Shown here: positions 34,448-41,514 of the stretch, piece by piece
How positions within the stretch are numbered: the stretch's first letter is position 1
How the letters are laid out: the number at the start of each line of letters is the position of its first letter
Origin: Acetatifactor muris
Lineage (GTDB): Bacteria > Bacillota > Clostridia > Lachnospirales > Lachnospiraceae
Direction of reading: 5' to 3'
DNA: 64,000 nt
NCBI RefSeq assembly: GCF_024623325.1
Contig: NZ_JANJZD010000012.1
Span: forward strand, 93,125-157,124
Program-made: the position numbers and the translations under genes
Notes under the pieces: model-generated
Databases searched by the model: none
What the model was told of the DNA's origin: nothing
Seen by the model: the letters and a program-made list of their open reading frames with translations, nothing else

Positions 34448-35506
34448 CTATTGGGACAATTCATAATATCCCGCAATCTCACGGTCCGAGTCTTCTTTCA
34501 GCATAAGGAGAATCGGGCCTTCTTTTTTTATGGTTTCGGCGCCCTTTTGCAGGAAGACAAAGTGACTGCAGTACAGCAGATTTTCCACCTGGAACATATT
34601 CATGGGGTCATACCCGCAGATGAAGGCGGGATATTCCACACAGGTGCTTTGGGCCATGTGGGTGGAAAGGATGCTTTGTCTGCGTTTCGTCAGGGCCTGG
34701 AAACGGTTGGTAACCTCGGTGAGCAAGGCGGTATTTGGTGCGGCTGCTTCTGCTGAGACGGAAGGGAAAGGGATATTCTGCCGATAGACAGGCAGGCCAT
34801 GGAATTCATTCCTGACGGGCAGTCCCAGCATTTCCAGAGTCAGGCAAAAGAGGGGGCCTGTGTAATAAGAAATTCTTCGGATATCGAAGAGCAGGTCCAG
34901 ATTGTTTTTCAGTTTATCCACATAATCCAGAGTGATTTTCCAATATTTTTCTTCGTTGATAATTTTCAGGGCCTTCAGACCCACATATTCAGCCACGCCT
35001 TCTATGGTCTCTGCTTTCAGCTCTTCCGTAAGACCGCCGTATCCGGCAAGACGGGCATTCCTGATTTCTGAGAACCGAACCAGACTTTCTATGTTGCAGC
35101 CGGAGAAGGCATCTATCAGATATTGATTTTCCTGGTACTTGGCGGCGTAATGGGCCGGGTCGGAGGGATAGACCAGTAATTTCAGGTCATCGGGAAACCT
35201 CTCCTCGCCCTGTTGGAGCTGGAAGCAATGGAACATTTCGTGGACGATCCCATAGGCCAGAAGCTCCGCATCGAGAGAGGCCTGCTGTTCAGGCGCTACA
35301 TTCCAGATTGCGATGTAGTCTCCTTCGTACAGGATGGAGGTATTGGCGAGAAATCGCTGATCATAGGGTATGATTTTCCCATCCAGACATATTTCAGTGT
35401 GGTTATACAGTGCGAATCTGTATTTGCTGAAATGAGAGTACAGCCGGCTGAAGTCAAGTCGGCTTAAAATTTTATTTACTGCTTCATATAGAGATAACAG
35501 TTTCAT
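34448..35506 (-). CDS. Putative zinc metallopeptidase-like protein (HExxH), function unknown
   Basis: 352 residues without signal peptide or membrane segment. HEMFH at residues 89-93, in the context ELLAYGIVHEMFHCFQL, is a zinc-peptidase-type motif. A downstream IEGVAEYVGLKAL provides a Glu in the place where gluzincins have their third ligand. The family is not recognised; substrate and function are unknown. It is a single minus-strand gene between the carbohydrate locus and a MerR-like regulator. A cre-like palindrome lies about 100 bases upstream of its ATG, and AGGAGAATGCC precedes the start. Confidence 0.6.
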   Translation of the reverse strand: MKLLSLYEAVNKILSRLDFSRLYSHFSKYRFALYNHTEICLDGKIIPYDQRFLANTSILYEGDYIAIWNVAPEQQASLDAELLAYGIVHEMFHCFQLQQGEERFPDDLKLLVYPSDPAHYAAKYQENQYLIDAFSGCNIESLVRFSEIRNARLAGYGGLTEELKAETIEGVAEYVGLKALKIINEEKYWKITLDYVDKLKNNLDLLFDIRRISYYTGPLFCLTLEMLGLPVRNEFHGLPVYRQNIPFPSVSAEAAAPNTALLTEVTNRFQALTKRRQSILSTHMAQSTCVEYPAFICGYDPMNMFQVENLLYCSHFVFLQKGAETIKKEGPILLMLKEDSDREIAGYYELSQ

Positions 35507-35606
35507 GGCATTCTCCTTCTCCGGGGCTGAATTTGATTTTTGACGGTAAATGGTTTTTCCTGACGGCCTGTACCGGACACGGAGCTGTCACATTATTTAC
35601 CATGAT

Positions 35607-35620
35607 GGAAAACGTTTTCA
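35607..35620. promoter_or_regulatory. cre-like palindrome (possible CcpA site)
   Basis: GGAAAACGTTTTCA contains the perfect palindrome GAAAACGTTTTC at 35608-35619 and differs from the ideal catabolite-responsive element at one outer base. It is upstream of the HExxH protein gene (start 35506) and just behind the MerR-like gene. Carbon control of the HExxH gene is possible. Confidence 0.4.
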
Positions 35621-35658
35621 GATGGATACGCACTCAGAATGATGCCGGATATGCTTTT

Positions 35659-36081
35659 TTATGGAAACTGACGATGGTATTCCGTCAGAATTTCAAAGAT
35701 ATCGGCTTCGCTTCCGCTTAAGATAATCCGGCTCTTGTCCTGCCTGCTTTCAAAGGACATCGTCATCCCTTCTTTTCGATTGACAGCATCACAGATAAAA
35801 TGCATGAGGCGTACGGGATCCTCTTCCGGCATATCCCAGATCATACAGGCGGAATTCGTTTTCTTATGTGTATCATTCCAAAAATCATTCACAATCGATT
35901 TGTTTTTAGCCTGGATTGCCGACCGCACCGTTTCGTTCTGAAAAAAGTCGCTGACCTGCTGTGGGGTAAAGGTCCATATGCCGTTTTCTTTTCGACCGTG
36001 AAGAATGCCCGCATCCAGGTAATTGCGAAGGGTGCGGTCCGAAAGCCTTGTGCTTTGAGTCAGCTGTTTGAGAGTGTACAT
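35659..36081 (-). CDS. MerR-like DNA-binding regulator
   Basis: About 140 residues. The N-terminus is a MerR-type winged helix (YTLKQLTQSTRLSDRTLRNYLDAGIL). A middle coil and a C-terminal region with ADIFEILTEYHRQFP are not assigned. The ATG at 36081 has GGGAGG six bases upstream and is preferred to a longer in-frame start at 36126. A good promoter lies upstream at 36144-36173. The mobile element begins only about 100 bases beyond that promoter, so its left boundary spares this gene. Confidence 0.75.
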   Translation of the reverse strand: MYTLKQLTQSTRLSDRTLRNYLDAGILHGRKENGIWTFTPQQVSDFFQNETVRSAIQAKNKSIVNDFWNDTHKKTNSACMIWDMPEEDPVRLMHFICDAVNRKEGMTMSFESRQDKSRIILSGSEADIFEILTEYHRQFP

Positions 36082-36143
36082 GTGGTTCCTCCCGGAAATG
36101 TTCTGGTTTTGGCTATTGCGACGCAATGCCTTTACCTGACTTT

Positions 36144-36173
36144 ATTATAGCAGAGACAGAAAATTGGTATCAA
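36144..36173 (-). promoter_or_regulatory. Promoter of the MerR-like gene
   Basis: On the minus strand TTGATA (36168-36173) and TATAAT (36144-36149) are separated by 18 bases. The start codon is 63 bases downstream of the -10 box. Confidence 0.65.
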
Positions 36174-36253
36174 TATGAAAAAAGAGGAGTTTTTCATAGG
36201 GAAACCAGTGTTTTTTTGTAGAAAAATTATTGGTGAATTTAGATTATCTCTTT

Positions 36254-36384
36254 AGAAGTTCTTATATGTCGGTATAGCCCGTATTTTCGGGCTTTCCCGG
36301 CATTTTAGATATGGGGAGAAGTTCTCATATACTCTCAAAACCTTTTAGGTTTTCCCTCTCAATGGTAGTAAAAGAAGTAGTAAA
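36254..36384. repeat. Repeat cluster at the left end of the element (possible integrase arm sites)
   Basis: AGAAGTTCTTATAT (36254-36267) and AGAAGTTCTCATAT (36317-36330) form a 13-of-14 direct repeat, 63 bases apart. GTAGTAAA occurs at 36365-36372 and again at 36377-36384, 12 bases apart. Tn916-type integrases bind short direct repeats near the element end, and the GTAGTAAA pair resembles what I recall of such arm sites. A small hairpin, AGCCCG/CGGGCT, lies at 36276-36293. The crossover point itself cannot be fixed without the right end. Confidence 0.5.
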
Positions 36385-36395
36385 TCCGTCTGCGG

Positions 36396-37592
36396 CTATG
36401 CTGCAATCAGCCTTTCCATTTCAGCCCTTGCGGAAGCGAATGTTGCGTGTGCGTAGTAGTTCAGCGTCATAGTGATATTGGAGTGTCCCATGATGTACTG
36501 TAACGCTTTCGGGTTCATTCCGGCATTGGCTAAGTTGGTGCAGAACGTATGGCGTAGGGTGTGGGGTGTCATTACTTTCGGTAACGCTTCCTCATGGCAC
36601 TTGTTATACTTCTTTGCAAGCCCCCGGAACATATTATCATAGCTGGTTGCCGTTTTCGGGCAACCGTCCCGGTTAAGGAAAAGGAAATTGCTGTACCCGT
36701 CAATGGTGGTCGCTTTCGCTCCCTTACGGTTCTCCAACACGCGCCCCAACGCTTCATACACTTTTTCACTCATTGGAATTTGTCTGATACCGCTCTGCGT
36801 TTTGGGCTTCTCTATGTAGTAGCCCGTTTCTGCGCTCCGTAAAAGCTGGTGGTCTACATTGATTACCCGGCTTTCAAAGTCAAGGTCGGTGTCAGTCAGC
36901 CCGCAGAGTTCGGAAATCCTAAGCCCCGTCCCTAACAGTATGATAACCTCGTCACGGTATTTCTGATAGACGCTATCACTTTCCATAAAGGATAAAAGGC
37001 TTTCTTCCTGTTCCGCTGTGAGAGGTACTTTCGGCTCTGTGTCGTCCTCGATCACGGTGTTTAGCTGGAAGTCAAAGGGGTTCTTCCTTATACAATCGTC
37101 CTGTATCGCTGTATAAAAAGCAGCTTTCAGAGAACGCTTGTCATTGCTTATGGTCTTATAGGATATTCCCTTTTCTTTCATGCGCAACGCCCATTCTTTC
37201 GCGTCGGACAGCTTCACACTATCAATAGGGCAGGAACCAAGTTTATCCGCTTCCAGCAGCTTCATCAGCCGCTCACGCCCTTTTGTGGTGTTGTGCCTTA
37301 CATTTCCCCGGTGGCGGTTCTGCTTCGCGTAAAGCTCGCAGACCGTCATTTTCTTACCGATTGTGTCTATCCCGTCGTCAAGGTCTTTCTGTATCTCTTT
37401 TTCCTTTTCTCTAAGGGATATGTCGTCACGCTTCCCGGCAGGGGTCTTGTCCGTAGGCACTAACTTCCAAGCGTAGACAAATTGCACTTTGCCAAAAGTA
37501 TCAGTATATTTATAAGCATATCTCCCGTCTTTTCTTTGGCTCTCTCCCGAACGCAAAATGCGGTTTCTGTTATCTCGTCTTTTCTCCGACAT
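36396..37592 (-). CDS. int: Tyrosine recombinase (ICE integrase)
   Basis: 398 residues, the usual length for Tn916-family integrases. The N-terminus has the arm-binding domain (RKDGRYAYKYTDTFGK), followed by a SAM-like core-binding domain (about 85-170) and the catalytic domain. Catalytic residues visible are R225 (GTGLRISEL), H344 and R347 (HTLRHTF), H370 (MGHSN) and Tyr 379 or 380 (LNYY). It cuts and joins the element ends during excision and insertion. It lies at the element's left edge, 87 bases downstream of xis. The gap to xis contains an inverted repeat with a -10-like box that could control its expression separately. Confidence 0.95.
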   Translation of the reverse strand: MSEKRRDNRNRILRSGESQRKDGRYAYKYTDTFGKVQFVYAWKLVPTDKTPAGKRDDISLREKEKEIQKDLDDGIDTIGKKMTVCELYAKQNRHRGNVRHNTTKGRERLMKLLEADKLGSCPIDSVKLSDAKEWALRMKEKGISYKTISNDKRSLKAAFYTAIQDDCIRKNPFDFQLNTVIEDDTEPKVPLTAEQEESLLSFMESDSVYQKYRDEVIILLGTGLRISELCGLTDTDLDFESRVINVDHQLLRSAETGYYIEKPKTQSGIRQIPMSEKVYEALGRVLENRKGAKATTIDGYSNFLFLNRDGCPKTATSYDNMFRGLAKKYNKCHEEALPKVMTPHTLRHTFCTNLANAGMNPKALQYIMGHSNITMTLNYYAHATFASARAEMERLIAA

Positions 37593-37617
37593 TGTTTTGC
37601 TCCTTTCCGTGTCGGAA

Positions 37618-37666
37618 AGAGCCTTGATATGCCTATATCTATTATAGCATATTCAAGGCTCTTTTT
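37618..37666. promoter_or_regulatory. Inverted repeat between xis and int
   Basis: AGAGCCTTGATATGC (37618-37632) pairs with GCATATTCAAGGCTCT (37647-37662) with one extra base. On the plus strand it is followed by five T, as in a terminator. On the minus strand it encloses TATAAT, which could serve as a -10 box for int. A role in uncoupling int from xis transcription is inferred. Confidence 0.5.
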
Positions 37667-37679
37667 CACTATCTTTTTG

Positions 37680-37883
37680 CTAAATTGCGTCCAGTGTGTC
37701 AATGACTTTTTCAAACTGTTTCCTCTTGATCTGAATACGGTTCCCGTTCAAGATCACCCAGCCCGACGTGGGATTTTCTTCTGCAAGTTTCCGCAGCTTG
37801 TTTTCCCCAATGCGGAAATATTTTGACGCTTCTTCAATGGTAAGCGTGTATTTTTCCCAAATAGGCACATCAGCATTGTTCAT
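37680..37883 (-). CDS. xis: Excisionase
   Basis: 67 residues, the exact size of Tn916 Xis. The sequence follows the family closely: [20 protein letters not shown] forms the winged-helix recognition part and [20 protein letters not shown] the C-terminus. It bends DNA at the element ends and directs the integrase towards excision. The ATG at 37883 is chosen by comparison with that family length; a start at 37904 would add seven residues. It is located between the integrase gene and a long non-coding stretch. Confidence 0.93.
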   Translation of the reverse strand: MNNADVPIWEKYTLTIEEASKYFRIGENKLRKLAEENPTSGWVILNGNRIQIKRKQFEKVIDTLDAI

Positions 37884-38317
37884 TTCTATAAATCCCCCTT
37901 TCAAAATGGGTAAAAGGTTAATAGTTAAAAAGGGGCTGTGATCGGGCGGTTATCAGCATAACCTCACGGGAGTTTCACCCCTGCATGGTTCTCATGCAGC
38001 CCTACCCATTGCCTGCGACGCTTTGAACGCTCGGACTGTGGCGGTAAGGGAGTATCATTGTATATTCTGCGCGGTCGTCGCCCGCAAGCTGCTAAACTTG
38101 TTCCCCGGCGCGGTGTTGGTCGCTCGGCTGTCCCGGCAGGAGAAATCCTACCGGGATAGCGTCATGGCGCACCCGCCGTATGGCTCGGCGCAAAAGGGAC
38201 GTACCCGATCTGCCCTATACTGCGCCGCCGTTATCTTGCGCCGCTTTCTTTGTCAAGGTTCAAAACAGGTCAAACATACCGTGTTTGCGGAAAGGGGATC
38301 GTAAACACGGGGATATA
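37884..38317. other. 434-base stretch without a convincing gene
   Basis: This region between xis and the HTH gene is unusually G/C rich compared with xis. It contains a perfect hairpin, CTGCATG (37981-37987) with CATGCAG (37993-37999). A 93-codon plus-strand open frame (38023-38304) has no ribosome site and a composition unlike a protein gene, so it is not called. A structured RNA or regulatory DNA is possible; no known family is recognised. Confidence 0.4.
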
Positions 38318-38566
38318 TCAGACCTTGAAATCCAATACCGCCCGGATAAGCCGGGAACGCAGACGGTCGTATATGTCCTGATCTGTCCCGTAATATGTAT
38401 TACCGCGCTCGTCGCGCATTTTGCGGACAGACAGGGTAAGCATATCGCCCTCGTAATGGCTCAACACAATTTTCATTGCGTCCGGGTCGCCTTTGGTTGC
38501 GGCTATGATTACCGGGAACGGCAACAAACCGCGTTCGTCGTGGTCGCTGTTACTGTTCTTCGTCAT
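38318..38566 (-). CDS. Small helix-turn-helix protein (Tn916 Orf8-like)
   Basis: 82 residues, of the size and position of Tn916 Orf8. It has LLPFPVIIAATKGDPDAMKI followed by VLSHYEGDMLTLS, and ends in LRSRLIRAVLDFKV, the pattern of the helix-turn-helix conjugation regulators of this family. It starts 17 bases before the stop of the sigma-like gene, so the two are coupled. The pair is thought to activate expression of element genes; the exact mechanism in this element is unknown. Confidence 0.82.
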   Translation of the reverse strand: MTKNSNSDHDERGLLPFPVIIAATKGDPDAMKIVLSHYEGDMLTLSVRKMRDERGNTYYGTDQDIYDRLRSRLIRAVLDFKV

Positions 38567-38993
38567 AGGCTCGTTCCTCCAAATAGCGTTTCAGCAGCTC
38601 AAAAGAGCTTGTCCGTCGGTACTGTACCGTACTCCTTGAAATATTAAGGAGCTTCGCTATTTCCGGGTCGCTCATTTCAAAGAAATAATACAGTAATACC
38701 GTGTCGCGTTTTTCTTCCGGCAGCGCGTGTATAGCGTCAGCCAAAAGTTTCGGCGTAATTTCCATTCCAGCCACATAAAAAGACTTATCATCAGCTTCTT
38801 CATTCGCAAAATGACGGTCAGTTGTGTAAAGCTGTTCTTCTTCCTGCGGCAACAGGCTTGAAAAAGCAACTTCACGCAGTTGGTGGTGTCTTACGTCACG
38901 GTGGGCGTTGCTTGCTTCATACTTCAACGCCCGTTTGCAGAAACCGTTAAAAGCGCAACGTATTTCCCATTCGGTACGATTAGGTTCGTTCAT
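38550..38993 (-). CDS. Sigma-70-like regulator (Tn916 Orf7-like)
   Basis: 147 residues. The C-terminal half is a sigma region 4-type helix-turn-helix (ALPEEKRDTVLLYYFFEMSD, then EIAKLLNISRSTVQYRR). The N-terminal part with CAFNGFCKRALKYEA is weakly region 2-like. Proteins of this kind in Tn916-type elements drive transcription of int, xis and transfer genes after a signal. The ATG at 38993 follows AAAGGAGGTGAGAAC, an excellent site, so the upstream extension to 39143 is rejected. It overlaps the Orf8-like gene. A small leader peptide with a hairpin-embedded ribosome site lies about 190 bases upstream. Confidence 0.88.
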   Translation of the reverse strand: MNEPNRTEWEIRCAFNGFCKRALKYEASNAHRDVRHHQLREVAFSSLLPQEEEQLYTTDRHFANEEADDKSFYVAGMEITPKLLADAIHALPEEKRDTVLLYYFFEMSDPEIAKLLNISRSTVQYRRTSSFELLKRYLEERAYDEEQ

Positions 38994-39178
38994 GTTCTCA
39001 CCTCCTTTCGCGTCCGCGAAAGCGGGTGATTGTTTGATTTCCCCTTTCATACCCCACACCACAAAAATTTCAAAAACTGCCAAACGAAAGCAGGTCTTTT
39101 TGAAAAATTTTTTGAGGATAAAGCAAAATACGCCCGTCTGCAAAATGCAAACGGACGCAAGGGAATTGTAAGCAGTAT

Positions 39179-39289
39179 TCAGTTGATTACACAGTTCATA
39201 TTCATGGGTAAAGTATGCCCCGGTGGTGGACGGGCTTTTTTTGATAAATCAAGAATTGGCGAATTTTGTCGATACGGTTTGTGCTTCAC
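39179..39289 (-). CDS. Putative 36-residue leader peptide upstream of the sigma-like gene
   Basis: A GTG at 39289 follows AAAGGAGGT with 7-base spacing and opens 36 codons (start VKHKPYRQNSPILDL, end HTLPMNMNCVIN). The ribosome site sits in the loop of a hairpin in which GGCGGC pairs with GCCGCC immediately before the start, so translation may be conditional. A further hairpin with CGTCCGTTTGCA follows the stop. This arrangement resembles the attenuation leaders of Tn916-type elements. The rest of the 492-base gap (38994-39485) holds only hairpins. No family is recognised for the peptide. Confidence 0.45.
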   Translation of the reverse strand: MKHKPYRQNSPILDLSKKARPPPGHTLPMNMNCVIN

Positions 39290-39344
39290 GGCGGCTACCT
39301 CCTTTCGCCGCCGCTTTAACAAAAACCGCGTATTACTTTAGAGG

Positions 39345-39384
39345 ATAAAAGAAACGGCGGCTTTGATCTCTCAAAAGCCGCCGT
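39345..39384 (-). terminator. Rho-independent terminator behind the ABC permease gene
   Basis: ACGGCGGCTTT (39354-39364) pairs perfectly with AAAGCCGCCGT (39374-39384), an 11-bp stem. On the minus strand it is followed by TTTCTTTTA. A second perfect 8-bp stem, ACGACGGC/GCCGTCGT, lies at 39417-39444. Together they separate the cargo operon from the regulatory genes. Confidence 0.65.
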
Positions 39385-39485
39385 GTAAAATAGGCGCATG
39401 AAAATACCTCTGCTGTACGACGGCTTTTTTTCTTTTGCCGTCGTGCGGCAGTTTAATGTTGATTTATATATCTTAATTAGTCTAT

Positions 39486-40562
39486 TTATGAAACTTGATG
39501 TTTTGCAAAAATCCTACGGGAAATAAAAACACCAATCCCCATAAGTATCAATGCAACTGGTACAGCCATTAGTGCATAAAGTACATTACCACTTATTTGT
39601 TCTACCGACATGAGGGAAACAAACTGTGCGTGATACAGTGGCAAAAGTGTAATGATTTTGAATAATGGGCTTGTTTCAGTAACAGGCAGCATGATAGGGA
39701 AAAGATAAATTGCAGCAGAAGCGACTAATGCTACCATTTGATTTTTACATACAGCAGACAAAACCAATGTAATACCTGTAATACTAATAGTGTTGGTAAA
39801 AGCCAAAAGTATTTGATATTTTAACAATGTACCGCAGGTAATATTAAATGGAATATATCCCTCAACGAAGTCCGCAGGCGCAAAGAGAATACTGCAATCC
39901 AGCCCCCCGTTTCCGTACAGTATAAAAGCATATATAAGGTTAATTGCCGATACAACGATAGTTACAATCAATGCGGCTAAAATACTTCCAATGATTTTTG
40001 CTGTTGCACATTTTGTTTTTCCGTACTTGCTTGTTAAAATGATATTGTCAACGCCCCCATATTCTCCCGAAAAAACAGGTGCAGTCATAATAGCGACAAC
40101 TAATGATAAAACTATAAATATTCTTACCATATTTTCACTTGTTTTGAGCCAACCATGTGTATATCCAATCTTGATTTCTTCATTTCCGAATACATCAGAA
40201 ACACTAAGACCATTCCAGTTGCCATTCATATCAGAAAATTTACGAAACAAAGCCGATTGCAAGGAGTTTTGATAAAGATACACTGCATTCATACCATGCA
40301 AATCCTGTGTAGGCTTGAACTCTGCAATCATTTGTTGTACCTTTTCATCAGTTAATATTCCCTCATATTTTTCTGCGACAGACTTATCAATTTCAACGGC
40401 TGTCCGCCCTGTACCCTCGCGGTTTTTTCCGTCAAAGGCATACATATTTTGATAAGCCGAAAAACCCAAAAGGAACGACAAAAGCAACAATGCTATTAAA
40501 GTAACTTGTGTAAGACGTTTTGAGAATATTTTCCTCAATTCAAATTGAATTAGTTTTTTCAT
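39486..40562 (-). CDS. ABC-2 type exporter permease (ICE cargo)
   Basis: 358 residues with six membrane segments: one at the N-terminus (LTQVTLIALLLLSFLLGFSAY), an extracellular domain of about 100 residues, then five more starting near residue 145 (IFIVLSLVVAIMTAPVFSG). This is the topology of ABC-2 permeases that export peptides or confer bacteriocin or bacitracin resistance. Its start overlaps the stop of the ATPase gene by 4 bases. It is more A/T rich than the conjugation genes, which fits recently acquired cargo. Substrate unknown. Confidence 0.88.
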   Translation of the reverse strand: MKKLIQFELRKIFSKRLTQVTLIALLLLSFLLGFSAYQNMYAFDGKNREGTGRTAVEIDKSVAEKYEGILTDEKVQQMIAEFKPTQDLHGMNAVYLYQNSLQSALFRKFSDMNGNWNGLSVSDVFGNEEIKIGYTHGWLKTSENMVRIFIVLSLVVAIMTAPVFSGEYGGVDNIILTSKYGKTKCATAKIIGSILAALIVTIVVSAINLIYAFILYGNGGLDCSILFAPADFVEGYIPFNITCGTLLKYQILLAFTNTISITGITLVLSAVCKNQMVALVASAAIYLFPIMLPVTETSPLFKIITLLPLYHAQFVSLMSVEQISGNVLYALMAVPVALILMGIGVFISRRIFAKHQVS

Positions 40563-41434
40563 TCTTCTGTATCTCCTTTGAAGTAAAATAAATATAAATC
40601 TTCCAAATTCGGTTGCACTTTTACTGCATTTTCCATAGGCGGACGATCAGAAATTATCCTTAATATCGTTTCGCCCCGGTCTGTGTTACGGAGATTGCTT
40701 GTATTAAATGAAGCTGCATATCTTTCAGCATGAGCAGCCGGGACAATACATTCCCATACTTGCCCGTTAATCTCCGAAGTAATTTCCTGCGGTTCCCCAA
40801 AGTGGATAATCTGCCCCGATTTCATCATAATGATTTCTTCTGCGATAAATTCTACATCTGAAACAATATGTGTTGACAAAATCACAATGCGGTTTTTAGC
40901 AAAGGCACTTATCAAATTACGGAAGCGTACACGCTCTTTTGGGTCAAGCCCCGCCGTTGGTTCATCTAAGATTAAAATGTGGGGATCGTTGAGCATTGCC
41001 TGTGCAATCCCCAAACGCTGCTTCATACCGCCGGAAAAGGTTTTAATCTTATGTCTGCTTTCAGCAGATAAGCCAACAGCTTCAAGCAGTTCCTTTGATT
41101 TTTTCTTTGCTCTTTTTTCACTTAATCCTTTTAGGGCAGATACATACAGCAAAAAATCAAGTGCTGAAAAATCGGGATAATAGCCAAAGTGTTGTGGGAG
41201 ATAACCTAAAAGATCACGGTACTTTTCATTAAGTCCCACAATGTTTTTACCATTCAAAACAATTTTCCCGGACGTGGGAGTTTGAATATTGCATAACAGT
41301 CGCATAAATGTAGTCTTTCCAGCCCCATTTGCGCCTAACAAGCCATAAACGCCATTTGTCAGAGTTATATTCAAATGGTTTACAGCAGTTTTTGAGCCAA
41401 ATTTTTTGGTCAGCTCGATTGTCTTTAATTCCAT
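40559..41434 (-). CDS. ABC-2 type exporter ATPase (ICE cargo)
   Basis: 291 residues. Walker A is GANGAGKTT (about residue 34), followed by the signature FSGGMKQRL, Walker B ILILDEPTAGLD and the switch His in ILSTHIVSD. The C-terminal 80 residues are a regulatory extension, as in BcrA-type transporters. It pairs with the permease through an ATGA overlap. Upstream on the same strand is a terminator-like hairpin and then a two-component system, the common layout of peptide-sensing resistance modules. The start has AAGGAG upstream within AAGGAGTTTTAT. Confidence 0.92.
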   Translation of the reverse strand: MELKTIELTKKFGSKTAVNHLNITLTNGVYGLLGANGAGKTTFMRLLCNIQTPTSGKIVLNGKNIVGLNEKYRDLLGYLPQHFGYYPDFSALDFLLYVSALKGLSEKRAKKKSKELLEAVGLSAESRHKIKTFSGGMKQRLGIAQAMLNDPHILILDEPTAGLDPKERVRFRNLISAFAKNRIVILSTHIVSDVEFIAEEIIMMKSGQIIHFGEPQEITSEINGQVWECIVPAAHAERYAASFNTSNLRNTDRGETILRIISDRPPMENAVKVQPNLEDLYLFYFKGDTEE

Positions 41435-41460
41435 ATAAAACTCCTTTCTTCACTGAAAGC

Positions 41461-41494
41461 AAAAATACTCTCCATGTGTTTTCATGGAGAGTAT
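41461..41494 (-). terminator. Hairpin terminator or attenuator between kinase and ABC genes
   Basis: ATACTCTCCATG (41465-41476) pairs perfectly with CATGGAGAGTAT (41483-41494), a 12-bp stem with a 6-base loop, followed by five T on the minus strand. It follows the kinase stop by about 20 bases. The ABC genes therefore need read-through or their own promoter. Confidence 0.75.
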
Positions 41495-41514
41495 AAAGGG
41501 GAATTATCTACTTT

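Noticed and set aside
36276..36293. AGCCCG/CGGGCT hairpin as the integrase terminator
   Set aside because: The stem is short and has no T run on either strand, so it is only noted within the repeat cluster.
36082..36395. A tRNA gene as ICE integration target
   Set aside because: No cloverleaf or CCA-type 3' end is visible at the left boundary.
38023..38304. 93-codon plus-strand frame between xis and the Orf8-like gene
   Set aside because: No ribosome site, odd composition and opposite to the direction of the regulatory genes; treated as non-coding.
39398..39520. Small plus-strand frame starting MKIPLLYDGFF over the hairpins behind the ABC permease
   Set aside because: It runs through two terminator-like hairpins into the antisense of the permease gene and lacks a ribosome site.
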